64,000 nt of DNA from Leptasterias polaris (GCA_037783415.1 JAZGTN010000061.1:62001-126000); one strand, 5' to 3'. Counted from the first letter of the stretch, positions 24,001-31,356 are shown. The notes: generated by a model from the sequence alone, not told the origin. Numbers and translations: made by a program.

Positions 24001-24815
24001 CTCCGCTGCCGCTTCCCAAGTTGTATGATAAACCTATTAGGTGTGACGGCAGTTACAGGTTAAATGGCTTCCGACTGTCACTCCAACCACAAATATTCCG
24101 TCAATACTGGGAGACTGCCAAAAGAGGCCTATATAGCTCAGTTGGTAGAGCGCCAAGATATAATATTTCGTCTGATATAGCGCACGCTTTTGACCTAACT
24201 TCCTTCAGCCAACGTTAATTACCGTATGGGGGGGGGGGGGCACAAAAACACCGGGGGACATACCCATGACACCGGCACGTTCATCCTGAGGTCGCAGGTT
24301 CAAATCCCGCTCTAGTCAATTTGTCTTTGTTCAACCCAAAATTATTTCAAAGTTTTATTTAATAAAAGATTCCTTTTCAGATGTATTCAACTCCGAAAGT
24401 AAAAGCCCATGTCCGTTCTTGTGGTACACCTAGTAGTATTGGTAATGGCTTTGTACTAATGTGTTTTACAGGTGCATTTCTTGGTCAAAAAAAATCATTA
24501 AATTAAATGAATAGTTAAACACAAAGTTGTAATTATATAGTTTCTCCAAATAATCATATTTTAATGATGATGGCTTCGAACGCAATACAGTCTCGAGCTG
24601 CTCCTTTTTCAAAACTCGCGTCACGGTGACACGCGTCAACATGCTCAAGCAAGAAAAAACAAGCAAACAAAAAACAAATGGATATAAGGGAAAACATTAT
24701 TTGTCATAAAAATCGTCTTACCTCGTGAAGTGTGTGGTAGAACTAGAAGGACCAGCAGGCCAAGTAGAGCACATCCAGACGCAGTCTGAGAGTCTTTCAT
24801 CCCGCGTTGATTCAT
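1..24815 (-). CDS. Receptor-type protein tyrosine phosphatase with Tie-like ectodomain, copy A (5' part, 17 exons; continues left of window)
   Basis: Single-pass membrane receptor predicted to bind an extracellular ligand and control tyrosine dephosphorylation inside the cell. Seventeen exons between 24815 and 2550 join with matching phases into 2,778 bp (926 codons) with no stop. Domain order by residue: signal peptide 1-31, Ig-like 32-133, Ig-like 134-217, EGF-like 218-422, three FN3 domains 423-765, transmembrane helix about 775-798, basic RRKKRR stop-transfer, juxtamembrane Ala/Thr/Pro-rich linker to 926. The phosphatase exons must lie left of position 1; copy B at 45550-58103 shows what they look like. 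The EGF spacing and the PDPFGCTC motif recall vertebrate Tie1/Tie2. The FN3 just before the membrane (YIAAELP, FTVGDG, KPLE) recalls receptor phosphatases of the PTPRK/M/T group. The family assignment is firm; the orthologue is not known. Introns are long and full of transposons. Confidence 0.88.
31..240 (+). mobile_element. tRNA-derived SINE (family A), copy A
   Basis: Pol III A-box-like TGGCCGAGGCAGTCAAG and B box GGTTCGCATCC, then the body shared with other family A copies (CTTGAGCAAGACACTTAACT, GTAAATGGGTACCTGCCAGC). Lies in intron 17. Confidence 0.7.
872..1060 (+). repeat. Dispersed repeat with AATCAGGGAGA motifs
   Basis: Four AATCAGGGAGA-type motifs between 898 and 1055, with AACAAAGTTTCCATAATCAG. 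A diverged copy lies at 49945-50145. Type unknown. Confidence 0.65.
1108..2407. mobile_element. 1.3-kb non-autonomous TIR transposon (CACTG ends), present only in copy A
   Basis: Starts CACTGTAAAAA and ends TTTTTGCAGTG. It is flanked by TC on both sides, and copy B has the empty site with a single TC (at 59354-59355). Subterminal regions carry many TTGGGCAA/TTGCCCAAC motifs, pointing inward from both ends. No transposase frame. The CACTG ends and short target duplication suggest the CMC (CACTA/EnSpm-like) superfamily; that is inference. Confidence 0.9.
1597..1911. repeat. Hairpin inside the TIR transposon
   Basis: Arms of about 80 bp start AAGGTTAGTTTTTAACTAAA at 1597 and return as its reverse complement ending at 1911. 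The loop holds ACATGTACATGTACATGTAC and CA-rich sequence. Could be a nested MITE. Confidence 0.75.
2550..2875 (-). CDS. Copy A exon 17: Ala/Thr/Pro-rich juxtamembrane and start of phosphatase region
   Basis: 326 bp (3 bp longer if the acceptor is gttag rather than gcag; both in frame). Encodes imperfect repeats of Ala-Thr and Ala-Thr-Ala-Pro pairs, then a basic patch and EFKDYVGKKKEMYKEG, leading to FLFDYE just before D1. One Lys codon shorter than copy B. The plus-strand open frame across it is a shadow. Confidence 0.85.
3066..3545. repeat. 95-bp tandem repeat x5 with a CRE palindrome in each unit, copy A
   Basis: Five units of 94-95 bp, each with CAAACTATGACGTCATCTG and TTGCTTTGTATTGCAACAAAG. 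TGACGTCA is the full CREB/ATF site. Lies in the intron just upstream (in gene sense) of exon 17. Confidence 0.93.
4000..4300. repeat. Intronic repeat module M, copy 1
   Basis: GGAACAGTATTCTCAGCACT, AGAGAAGTAGATCAAGGAGC and AAGTCTAAAAGTTATCATCC have clear relatives at 8410-8580 and 11455-11640. Starts about 65 bp past the donor of exon 16. Duplicated at 60941-61241. Confidence 0.6.
4366..4421 (-). CDS. Copy A exon 16: stop-transfer and juxtamembrane
   Basis: 56 bp encoding RKKRRNSSSVHRSFNSVN: a cluster of basic residues at the inner membrane face followed by serines. Acceptor ttgacag, donor G|gtaggt. Confidence 0.85.
4530..4765. mobile_element. MITE-like element with TGCTTAGC/GCTAAGCA motifs, copy A
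   Basis: Repeated CTGCTTAAGCAG, TTTGCTTAGAAC, TATGCTAAGCAC and TTCTGCTTAAT motifs in both directions, with CAGGTTACCAGTC. A relative is at 42385-42590. Intronic. Confidence 0.55.
4821..4920 (-). CDS. Copy A exon 15: transmembrane helix
   Basis: 100 bp. After PEGTASPS comes a hydrophobic run AAIVVPLMLLVLICITAALI, long enough for one membrane span, then QIR that joins the basic stop-transfer in exon 16. Confidence 0.9.
4921..5807. other. Intron 14 of copy A
   Basis: No repeat recognised. On the plus strand, 5362-5480 reads as an open stretch (DMDPRPPLIRKILKTLSK near its start) ending in TGA, with coding-like composition but no match I know; possibly a transposon protein fragment. Same in copy B at 62303-62421. 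Confidence 0.4.
5808..5847 (-). CDS. Copy A exon 14: FN3 domain 3, last strand
   Basis: A 40-bp micro-exon coding NYAVEWSEPLRVE with a strong acceptor (ttttcttag) and donor G|gtaatt. The W-S-x-P-L motif ends the FN3 domain. The exon is missed by simple ORF searches. Confidence 0.82.
6768..6907. mobile_element. AT-rich palindromic MITE, copy A
   Basis: Starts TAGGGACCAATCATTTCCAT and ends with near-reverse-complement AACGATTGGTTCCTA; both arms include AAAAATCAAACCTATTA. About 140 bp. The rest of this intron (5848-7182) shows no feature. Confidence 0.75.
7183..7426 (-). CDS. Copy A exon 13: FN3 domain 3, middle
   Basis: 244 bp. Encodes YIAAELPKKDLPATFTVGDG and KPLESNTQYDIYLGSVSR, a signature of the last FN3 in PTPRK/M/T-type receptors. 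The basic stretch RRDTRRSR is a possible furin-like cleavage site, as such receptors are often cut here. The donor is weak; ends at 7183 or 7192 both keep the frame. Confidence 0.8.
7845..8194 (-). mobile_element. tRNA-derived SINE (family A), full length
   Basis: Minus-strand order: tRNA-like head with GGTTCGAATCCCAG (B box), CTTGAGCAAGATGC, GGTATAAATGGGTA, CCCAGGGAGCTGAGAAAG, GCGCTATATAAGAAC and an ATT-repeat tail. Intron 12. Confidence 0.85.
8330..8580. repeat. Intronic repeat module M, copy 2
   Basis: GTGATGTCACAATACAAATC followed by GTCAACAGCACTAGAGTAGT; related to 4000-4300 and 11311-11640. Lies past the donor of exon 12. Confidence 0.55.
8598..8690. mobile_element. MITE with CCAGGCCTGGA ends
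   Basis: ACCAGGCCTGGATATTCATC at the left and GTGTAATTCCAGG at the right, with GGGCAAGGCCAAGACC inside. Relatives at 28855-29000, 30765-31265 and 51290-51425. Its right end is about 15 bp from the donor of exon 12. Confidence 0.65.
8706..8808 (-). CDS. Copy A exon 12: FN3 domain 3, start
   Basis: 103 bp encoding DLPAPTQLSQKD and a Ser/Thr-rich stretch, the usual opening of the membrane-proximal FN3 of receptor phosphatases. Donor attac|gtaagt; phases 1 in, 2 out. Confidence 0.83.
9353..9560 (-). CDS. Copy A exon 11: FN3 domain 2, second half
   Basis: 208 bp starting LSYRVLAKPYD and containing ISGLEPSTKYEFRLKGFNS, the FN3 E-F strands with the tyrosine corner. Acceptor atgtacag, donor G|gtattg. 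Confidence 0.88.
9640..9915. repeat. 21-22-bp tandem repeat
   Basis: About twelve diverged units of TTGAGGTTTCAAGTAAATTTA. Intron 10, 80 bp before exon 11. Confidence 0.88.
10413..10528 (-). CDS. Copy A exon 10: FN3 domain 2, first half
   Basis: 116 bp, ending TATAGA|gtaagt. Encodes VAVSWNEIPCGQRNGVITKYR, with the FN3 Trp and the GVITKY strand. Exon 11 completes the domain in phase 0. Confidence 0.88.
11311..11453. mobile_element. MITE with GATTTCACAAAG ends
   Basis: Left CCGATTTCACAAAGAGCTAA, right GCTTTGTGAAATCTAGC: inverted ends. Inner GTGATGTCACAATACAAATC. A relative in the other orientation is at 15940-16070. Confidence 0.75.
11455..11640. repeat. Intronic repeat module M, copy 3
   Basis: GGAACAGTATCCACAGAGAA and AAAAGTCTGAAAGTTCCCAT, related to copies 1 and 2. 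Ends 25 bp from the donor of exon 9. Confidence 0.55.
11666..11983 (-). CDS. Copy A exon 9: fibronectin III domain 1
   Basis: 318-bp exon encoding a whole FN3: SITWPAPQNKCPVIDYAIQY (B-C strands) and YMVRVRARNEAGLGE (F-G strands). Acceptor cctttcag, donor A|gtaagt. Confidence 0.9.
12401..12454 (-). CDS. Copy A exon 8: short cysteine-rich linker (partial EGF)
   Basis: 54-bp exon coding SCPYGQIGLHPNCIMCY, only the first part of an EGF-like unit, leading into the first FN3 domain. Both splice sites are strong (ttttttgcag and G|gtaag). Confidence 0.8.
12791..12928 (-). CDS. Copy A exon 7: EGF-like domain 4
   Basis: 138 bp encoding ECPAGLFGVNCNQECHC and a C-terminal CQTGFRGENCQ. Laminin/MEGF-type cysteine spacing. 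Separated from exon 6 by a 3.3-kb intron that holds a TIR-bounded LINE remnant. Confidence 0.87.
13061..15528. mobile_element. TIR-bounded element carrying a LINE fragment
   Basis: GAGTGCTAACTT at 13061-13072 is exactly inverted as AAGTTAGCACTC at 15517-15528, and both are flanked outside by TATA, a likely target duplication. Inside lies a decayed reverse transcriptase (13680-14300). Element of unknown superfamily in intron 6; no transposase seen. Confidence 0.6.
13680..14300 (+). pseudogene. Decayed LINE reverse transcriptase
   Basis: Plus-strand NYRPVSILSAISKLLERA (RT motif upstream of the palm) and, after frameshifts, CADDSAMFISG, a decayed YADD catalytic box with the two Asp kept. Typical of CR1/jockey-like LINEs. 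Remnant-looking sequence may extend to about 15430. Confidence 0.8.
15940..16070. mobile_element. MITE with GATTTCACAAAG ends, second copy
   Basis: TCGATTTCACAAAGTGCTC to TCTTTGTGAAAATAAGCC, inner TTGTATTGTGATGTCACAC; opposite orientation to 11311-11453. Confidence 0.7.
16258..16398 (-). CDS. Copy A exon 6: EGF-like domain 3
   Basis: 141 bp. Starts GCPDGYFGAGCKLKCHC, close to the start of the third Tie EGF repeat, and ends FTGENCQ. Acceptor cctatcag, donor G|gtaagg, phases match both neighbours. Confidence 0.88.
16399..17160. other. Intron 5 of copy A
   Basis: AT-rich. At 16910-17015 there is a run of degenerate TACTTGG/GGTACTC/GAGTAC words. Nothing else recognised. Confidence 0.4.
17161..17310 (-). 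CDS. Copy A exon 5: EGF-like domain 2 (Tie-type)
   Basis: 150 bp with cysteines spaced as in the second EGF repeat of Tie receptors, including PDPFGCTCAASFKGRNC, where Tie2 has a closely similar LPDPYGCSC stretch (known family motif). The acceptor lies only 27 bp from a TTAA-flanked MITE in the upstream intron. Confidence 0.88.
17338..17698. mobile_element. TTAA-flanked MITE next to exon 5
   Basis: TTAA at 17334-17337 and 17699-17702. Ends AGGTGCTGTATACGTTTGG and CCAAACGTACACACCCT. 361 bp, no frame. Same family as 53137-53504. TTAA targets suggest piggyBac- or Kolobok-type mobilisation (inference). Confidence 0.85.
18096..18227 (-). CDS. Copy A exon 4: EGF-like domain 1
   Basis: 132 bp with acceptor attacag and donor T|gtaagt. 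Cysteine-rich, with NGGQCDDVTGDCICPPGF, the classic EGF core, similar in spacing to the first Tie EGF repeat. Joins exon 3 through a CAA codon. Confidence 0.88.
18228..19466. other. Intron 3 of copy A
   Basis: No known element. A small inverted pair CCCATATCTAACC / GGATATGGG lies at 19337-19361. Otherwise unremarkable AT-rich sequence. Confidence 0.35.
19467..19718 (-). CDS. Copy A exon 3: Ig-like domain 2
   Basis: 252 bp. Encodes GEDVTLTM, ELRWRHNG and HTGIYECYIDG, the B, C and F strands of an Ig domain; the first cysteine position is not Cys, as in some Tie Ig domains. The acceptor (gattgtag) and first 70 bp are repeated twice more upstream in a 112-bp tandem repeat. Only this acceptor keeps the frame. 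Confidence 0.82.
19649..19970. repeat. 112-bp tandem repeat x2.9 that includes the exon 3 acceptor
   Basis: Units at 19649-19760, 19761-19872 and 19873-19970. Each carries the first 70 bp of exon 3 plus 42 bp of intron with the acceptor. Since 112 is not a multiple of 3, use of the outer acceptors leads to a TGA at the next unit. Confidence 0.93.
20470..20775 (-). CDS. Copy A exon 2: Ig-like domain 1
   Basis: Acceptor ttctttaaag and donor G|gtgagt; 306 bp, phases 1 in and 1 out. It encodes about 102 residues with two spaced cysteines (FTCYN and AYNCEF), the latter in the usual G-x-Y-x-C context of an Ig F strand. There is no exon between this and exon 1 that the phases require. Confidence 0.8.
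20776..24123. other. Intron 1 of copy A (first part)
   Basis: A hairpin CATTGATCTCTA / TAGAGATCAATG at 20947-20992. A short direct repeat (AACAGCATAACAGACTGAGG) at 23069 and 23138. The 140-codon open frame at 22214-22636 has no recognisable domain. Nothing else supported. Confidence 0.4.
24124..24330 (+). mobile_element. tRNA-derived SINE (family C), head split by an insert
   Basis: TATAGCTCAGTTGGTAGAGC (A-box arm) at 24130-24149 but B box GGTTCAAATCC only at 24297, about 110 bp too far. The insert (about 24152-24262) includes a poly-G run. The body TTTGTCTTTGTTCAACCCAA is shared with the element at 52110-52245. Confidence 0.65.
24722..24815 (-). CDS. Copy A exon 1: start codon and signal peptide
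   Basis: The upstream ATG at 24815 is in frame with a second ATG at 24800; either could start. The second is followed after a short polar stretch by a hydrophobic core (ALLGLLVLLVLP), a typical signal peptide. It ends CGA G|gtaag, phase 1, and the single G joins GG of exon 2 to make Gly. A weak acceptor-like site lies just upstream, so a 5' UTR intron is possible. Confidence 0.8.
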
Positions 24816-25418
24816 CGTATTTTGTGGTGACCTTTAATTATTTATTTGGAGCCAACATTTATTGTTCAAGGGAAAACTGCAATACTCTCTGTAATCGAAA
24901 TAAATTAATTGTCGTCAAAACTTCAAAAGCAGACATCAACAAAGTTAAATCTTTCTTCAATTGGATTGGATGAATAATCATGAATATCCAAGTGCATTGC
25001 AGAAGGTCTAAAGCAACTACACGTTGGTATAACCTTCCTATGAGTATATATCACGCAAAGGAAAGCCAATTAATTTATTACTTTTGCCAAGTTTTATATT
25101 TTCCCGATGTTGTTGTTAGGGGCGTGCTACATGGTTTTGATGTTTTGTTCAATGGTTGGTTTCCCCTATATGGAAATCTTATTGGTTCGTAATATTAAAC
25201 TCCAAGATAAATGGGATCGTGGGTTGTGAGGTAAACTTTCTATTATTCAACCTGAACGCAAAATACATTTACAAGTCACGATGAATGACAAAAAGGTGAC
25301 CTTCATTGACCATGCAAATAATACTAGTAACAGTGTAGAATTTGTTTGAGGCCATGTCCAATCATTATTCACTTTTTAAAAGGGACAATCCTAAAAATAA
25401 AAGATGAATTTAACTTAC

Positions 25419-25680
25419 CTGCCCTCACAAAAGCGTCCAATACGGAAATGAAATGATGAATTTTAAACACAATATATTCTTATGTTGAAGTTCCTATGGC
25501 TATATAGTTTGTACATTCACTTCCTTGTCAGAATTTCAATTGTGTGTGTGGACGCCTGTTGAAACCTGTACCTGACACCACAACACTGGCTGATACCAAT
25601 GACGGAGCTGACAATAGCGGAAACACGCCGAGGAAATGTCCACACAGTTCACCATGAAGTGCTTGCGGAGTTTGTTTGTA
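25419..25680 (-). promoter_or_regulatory. Possible 5' UTR exon and promoter zone of copy A
   Basis: A strong splice-donor match (CAG|gtaagtt on the minus strand, donor at 25417-25418) lies 600 bp upstream of the start codon without an open frame behind it. This would suit a non-coding first exon. The upstream limit is a guess; no TATA box or other core element was recognised. Confidence 0.25.
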
Positions 25681-25924
25681 CAAAGGTCATCATTGCTTCG
25701 ATCACATTTTCATCATGTTCAAAAGTTCATACAACGTGGCTGGACTAAACCCGGTGATACTATAAGAGAATAGAGTTAAATTGGTCGTCAACAGGTCAAT
25801 TTCAGTGTAAAGGATTATGGAAACCATCATGAGGAATTTAAAGTCGAGAAAGGGACATTTTAAGACCCTGGAAAATCTCGGTTCTATTCTTCGATTACAG
25901 CCATTGAAATAAGCACACGTTATT

Positions 25925-26270
25925 ACACATTTCTGGTAATGAAACCAAGGATGTCTCAGAAGTGAACTCACTGTAGCTCGCAAGCCTGAGGAAACATGTT
26001 ATCAAGGGTGCTTGCTATGTGAACCTGTGAACCAGAAACACCAGGGTTTAAATTACCCCCCCCCCCCCCCCCCCATGATAAGTGTTCTGGTTTCTTTTGC
26101 GGACTACCAATCCAATATGGGACCTACAGCTTAATGTCTCATGCGAAGGACAACGCACCCATATCTTTCTCGATAACACAAGTGCCACGACTGGGGTTCG
26201 AACCCACACTCTTCTGATCAGAAACGCAAGAGCTTGAGTCCGGTGCTCTCAAACCCTCGGCCATGTTTAT
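25925..26270 (-). mobile_element. tRNA-derived SINE (family B)
   Basis: Minus strand: head ATGGCCGAGGG, B box GGTTCGAACCCCAG, body with AGAACACTTATCATGG and CATGTTTCCTCAGGC. Interrupted by a run of about 20 C at 26055. Relative at 56915-57235. Confidence 0.75.
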
Positions 26271-26274
26271 GCAC

Positions 26275-27139
26275 AGACCTTCAAAATATAAACCTTTTTT
26301 TCATTGCTCAACTAAAACGCAGCTACCAGCCTGTTGGGTGGCGTGTTTAAAAACATTAAATTACAGGGAATTAATTTACTCTTCCAAAACCAACGATTAT
26401 TTATAGCCCTTTAAAAGGATAAGGTTTCAGGCCCGTGCATGGGTTCTATAATTTGATATCGAGAAGTTGTTTTAACAATTATTTATTGGACGGTGTCATC
26501 ACTCAAAGGTTTAATATTCAGGAGTACAGTGGCCTATTTGAAATTAAAACCACCGACACTTTGCAATTCGTTTGTTTTATTTTTGTGATAAGAGTTTTGT
26601 TACCACTTTGCACGATGTACTTTTATGTTTACATTTCTGAAACCGTCTTGGTTTGAGTTTGGGGCCGTAACAAATACATAATGTGCATGACTGTGTCTGT
26701 CCAACCTTTTCAACTCTACAATAAAAGAAAACATGTTGTGAACGTTTGTTGTCAAACACCCTTTGATCAGTTTTTGTAAACACACGTACTCATTTTCTTT
26801 ATTCCATGAATTAAAATAGGATGGAAAATGTTTGGAGTGGACCAGTGAACATAAAGCAAGCCGTATTTTCGGCACGTATTCACTGCAACACAGCACCATA
26901 AGAATTGTTATGTGGCATTCATCGTTTGACTGTGATTATGTTGAATGTCATTGTATTTAAAAATAAACATCGTCTTTGAGGCAAAACAGCCAAGTGCATT
27001 AAACCATGACGGACGGCAACCTTGTGATTGTCACAGGACAGACAGTGACACACCCACCATGTGGAGGGTGTGACGTCATCAGTCTCGGTGCTCCGTAAAG
27101 TATGTCACGAGTCAGTTGTTGGTTATAGTCAATTACAAA
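26275..27139. other. Intergenic
   Basis: AT-rich, no repeat or gene recognised; open frames here are short and unlike any known protein. Confidence 0.3.
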
Positions 27140-27300
27140 CGTTGAAACTAAAGGCCGTATCCGATTGGTGGCTGCAGCTACGGCTATGACTGTTGCTAAG
27201 GGTGTTGCTAAGGATGTACTATACTTCAACGCATGACGACACAAAAATCTAATCTAGCCTTAGCCGCAGCTATAGCCGCAGCTATAGCCGCCTATTTTGA
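27140..27300. mobile_element. MITE with GCTATAGCCG-type ends
   Basis: GGTGGCTGCAGCTACGGCTA at the left, CCGCAGCTATAGCCGCC at the right (inverted). Inner CTATACTTCAACGCATGACG is shared with 47465-47832. Confidence 0.65.
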
Positions 27301-27411
27301 CAAGTGTTGAGTTTTTATTTTAAATGACATTCATAACTACAGAGTGACCCGCTGTATCGAAATGAGGAATGTCTCTGAAATCACGTTTACGTGTAATTCG
27401 CCATACAAAAG

Positions 27412-27765
27412 TTGTTAATAATAATAATATTACCAGTTCTTATATAGCGCATTTCACAATAACGTCTCAAGGCGCTTTACATTAGTGCCCTGGTCATTGG
27501 GCCAATAACATTCCCTTTTAATCTTTCTCAGCTCCCTGGGGAGTATACAGCCCGAGCTGCCGTGGCGCTCAGAAGCTTTTTCAAACACAATATCAACCTC
27601 TACCCTCGCAGGTACCCATTTATACCCCTGGGTGAAGAGAAGCAATTATAGCGAAGTGTCTTGCTCAAGGACACAAGCGTCACGACCGGGACTCGAACCC
27701 ACACCCCGATGACTAAACCACCAGAACTTGAATCCGATGATCTAAACCACTCGGCCATGACACCC
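27412..27765 (-). mobile_element. tRNA-derived SINE (family A), full length
   Basis: Head TGGCCGAGTGGTTTAGATCA, B box GGTTCGAGTCCCGG, body CTTGAGCAAGACAC to GCGCTATATAAGAACTGG and an ATT tail. Confidence 0.88.
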
Positions 27766-29088
27766 TACGGGTTAACAATAGAAAATCATGAAAAAACTAC
27801 AAAAACCGATTCCGCAATTTCGGTGGTATTATTAGTTAAACAAAACTTGATCTTTCTTGTCGTGGTCTAACCTTTAACTGAAAATATGAATAAATCAACA
27901 AAAAGTACGTTTTCTTGAGCATGTTTGTACGCTTAGCAACAGTAGCTAGCTGCTGTTAAAAAGGATTATCTAAATAAACACATAGTAAAAAATGGAAGTG
28001 GCCTTGTCCTGTAGACTTTCTTCATTGCCCGATAACTTCGGACTGGAATAAGCTCCACAAATAGTAATGGTATTGCTGGAAAGACAATGAGTTACTTGTC
28101 TGATTCATCTCATCTCGGGCGTAAGAAAAAGGAACATGGAGTTGTTAACCTCAAAAACAATTAAGTAAAATTCTTACTGGAAGTGTGGATCCAAAAGGGC
28201 ATATTCATGCATGGGGGTTGCCGACCAAACAACAGGACTCTATCATACATAGTTGACTTTCCAGAACGGTAAATTCATCGTTAAAAACAGTTCACGTCAT
28301 TATGTTGGAAGGGGTGTGCACGCGTCTTCTTTTGATTGCTGTGATCGAAGTAAGCAGGATTCTTCGTGGAATTCAATGATATTTCCTCATCTTTGACAGG
28401 CCACAGAATAATATTACAAGTGAAGTGTGTTTTTACGAAATGTAATACAATAGCGACAATTTGAGGTTTTTTAAAAATTGATTTTCCAGAGAACAAGGAA
28501 ACTGATTTCGAAACTGAAACAACAACACTTGTCTCCGGTACCATCGTTTAGAAAGCAACTGATAAAAGTAACAATATTAAAGTTCGCCATCAGTAGGCCC
28601 TATACCGAAGATTTATATGAATGATTGATATGAATGTGCACAAAAACCCTGACACAACTTCAACCGGGTTTTTTTTCACAAAAAATGCGATCAATTATAA
28701 ACTGTTCAGGAACCTTCGCGTGATATTTTTTATTGGTAGCGGGGATGGGGCAGTATTCTTCCAAAACACAATGTGTTTTCCCTTTAAATTAAGTGATTTC
28801 GAACACATCAACGAACACTGAATGGCTCTCCGTGTATAATCAATTGGCTTGGAATTTCATCTTTGAGAGGGCAAGGCCGTTTTTAATTTGCAAAGGTTAT
28901 TTCCAGTCCATGGGGAACTTTTGAAGGGGCAGCACAAGGCCAAGACCACGGGCAACAGAGGTCATGACCTCCATGGTCCCTGTGTAATTCCAGGCACGCA
29001 ATGGACCTAAGTTTTCAAGCATCATAATTCTCAGCAATTTCTTCAGTAAAGGTTAGCAAGATGTGAGACAGCCAATGAAATTCATCAA

Positions 29089-29226
29089 TAGACCGTGCAT
29101 GTCTCGCGCGTGAAAATTTTTGGAACCACTTTAGTCCCAAGCACATTGATTTAACCCGTGAAGGAAACAAACTCGCGCACTTTAACGGGTTCCAATGTTC
29201 GAATACGCGCGAGACTTGCACAGTCT
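29089..29226. mobile_element. Short hairpin MITE with GTGCAAGTCTCGCGCG ends
   Basis: TAGACCGTGCATGTCTCGCG at the left, CGCGCGAGACTTGCACAGTC at the right. Copies at 31357-31492, 41125-41240 (broken) and 43063-43773 (longer). Confidence 0.8.
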
Positions 29227-29569
29227 AGCCGTTCCAAATTCTGGTAGGATTACATTGTTCATTCATATTAAATTCAGTATCAAATCCTTGCTTTAAATTA
29301 ATGTTATGGTGAATGTCAAACTATAGTGGGTTTCATAACATTAGGATAGAAACAATCAGGAAACTATTGTTTGTTGTAAAACAAATCCAAAACTGGTGGG
29401 CGGTGGCATACATCGCATTTGAATTTTCAATAATTGCAACAATGTAAAATGAATTGTGCATGATCTGACACACGGGATAGGCCTATCGGGCAACATGAAT
29501 AGAGTAGTTGGTTTTTGTTAGACAACAATATGTTAAGTACAACAATACTTTTCCTGACTATGCGTTTAT

Positions 29570-29800
29570 AAAGGGTGGTGTGCCTCAAGGTACGACATTG
29601 GGCCCATTTGGGTTCAAAATTGATTGACGATGGTGCTCAAATCACACGTCTGACCTGAGAATCGTAATGTTTCTGAGCCTTGTTATCTTCAGAATGACAT
29701 GGATAGCTTTTTAAAAGAATCTGGTGAAAACTTACTCAGGCTTAATCCCATTAAGTGTCAGGCCGTTCAAGTCGGTTTTAGTACAGGCCCTATCCTACAA
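29570..29800 (+). pseudogene. LINE reverse-transcriptase fragment, unit 1
   Basis: Plus strand GGVPQGTTLGP followed by broken frames with LLRLNPIKC: the RT motif before the catalytic box. Frameshifted. Confidence 0.75.
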
Positions 29801-30850
29801 AATCTGGTGCTGAAACTATTTCCTACATTGACAAGGCTATAGAGGTTCTTGACATTATTCTTCAAAACAACCTTAAAATGGTCTGTGTACGTTTGGTACA
29901 CTCTTAAAGTTAATTGCAATAAAAACTTATTGAATCGTACAGCAGCTTACGATAGTCTAACGTATTTTGAGAAACATTTCACTTCGAGGTAATGTGGTTA
30001 TGTAAAAAGTTAGCATATTTTATGGCCCAAAATTTGAATCTTAGAAAAGTTTCTGTCAGAAACGCTGTTCAGATTATGTATTCCTATTAGGGGTATTCTT
30101 CCTGCGTGGACATTATCTGCTCCGGATTTTCGGCAATATCTCAAAAACGCGATCATCTTTAAAAACAGTTCACGTCATTATGTTGGAAGGGGTGTGCACG
30201 CGTCTTCTTTTGATTGCTGTGATCGAAGTAAGCAGGATTCTTCGTGGAATTCAATAATATTTCCTCATCTTTGACAGGTCACAGATAACAAGCGAAGTGT
30301 GTTTTGACGAAATGCAAGACAAAAGCGACAATTTGAGGGTTTTTGTTTAATTAATTTTCTAGAGAACAAGGAAACCGATTTCGAAACTGAAACAACAACA
30401 CTTGTCTCCGGTACCATCGTTTAGAAAGCAACTGATAAAAGTAACACTATCAAAGTTCACTAACAGTATACCGAAGATTTAGAGTTTAACGGAAATAATA
30501 CTTCCATACTGAAATGCCGCACTTGATGATATGAATGTGCACAAAAACCCTGACACAACTTCAACCGGTTTTCTTTCACAAAAAATGTGATCAATTATAA
30601 ACTATTCACAGAACCTTCGCGTGATATTTTTATTGGTGGTGGAGGTAGCGGGGGTGGGGAAATATTCTTCCTAAACACAATGTGTTTTCCCTTTAAACTA
30701 TGTGATTTCGAAAACACATCAACGAACACTGAATGGCTCTCCGTTTATAATCAATTGGCTTGGAATTGCCTCTTTGAGAGGGCAAGGCCAATTTCATTTT
30801 GCAAAGCGCATTTGTCCAGTCCATGGGGAACTTTTGAAGGGGCATCACAA

Positions 30851-31204
30851 AGAGCAAGTTCGAGTGCACACTCAACCCATGGTTGACCACTGACTATAGC
30901 AACGTACATGCGCAGTGAAGTACTCACGCGAACGACTCGTTTTGAAGTCTAGTCAACCATCGGCACGGTATTCAATATTTCCATTGCCTTATTCCGCCTT
31001 TTTGCTATAGTGTCACTGGTTCCCTTCTGCGCTCTACACAATCATGTTAGCATGGAACAAGGCTATCGGGATCACGGAAGAAACCATGGTCCCGAGGCTG
31101 GTTCCAAATGGTCGACCACAGTAGCCAACCAATGGTCGACCAGCCTGGGTTCGAGTCAAAATAGTTGACCTTTAGTTAACCATGGTGTGCACTCGAACTT
31201 GCTC
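30851..31204. mobile_element. 353-bp TIR element present only in unit 2
   Basis: AGCAAGTTCGAGTGCACAC at the left is inverted as GTGTGCACTCGAACTTGCT at the right. Unit 1 shows the empty site CACAAGGCC. Target duplication is 2-3 bp (AA or CAA). Inner CCATGGTTGACCA words. No frame. Confidence 0.85.
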
Positions 31205-31356
31205 AAGGCCAAGACCACGGGCAACATAGGTCATGACCTCCATGGTCCCTGTGTAATTCCAGGCACGCAATGGACGTAAGTTTTCAAGCATCATAATTCT
31301 CAGCAATTTGTTCAGTAAAGGTTAACAAGATGTGAGACAGCCAATGAAATTCATCA

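Larger units (their letters stand above)
28281..30157. repeat. Composite 1.9-kb direct repeat, unit 1
   Basis: Starts TTAAAAACAGTTCACGTCAT and repeats at 30158. Contains in order an unknown region, a CCAGGCCTGG-family MITE, a short GTGCATGTCTCGCGCG hairpin, a LINE reverse-transcriptase fragment and a cut TTAA-family MITE. The unit boundary falls inside the MITE. Confidence 0.88.

Noticed and set aside
26054..26073. Homopolymer runs (poly-C at 26054, 33890, 50621; poly-G at 703, 24228, 41690, 57480) as biological signals
   Set aside because: Lengths differ between the two copies of the duplication and such runs are error-prone in sequencing; no clear role.
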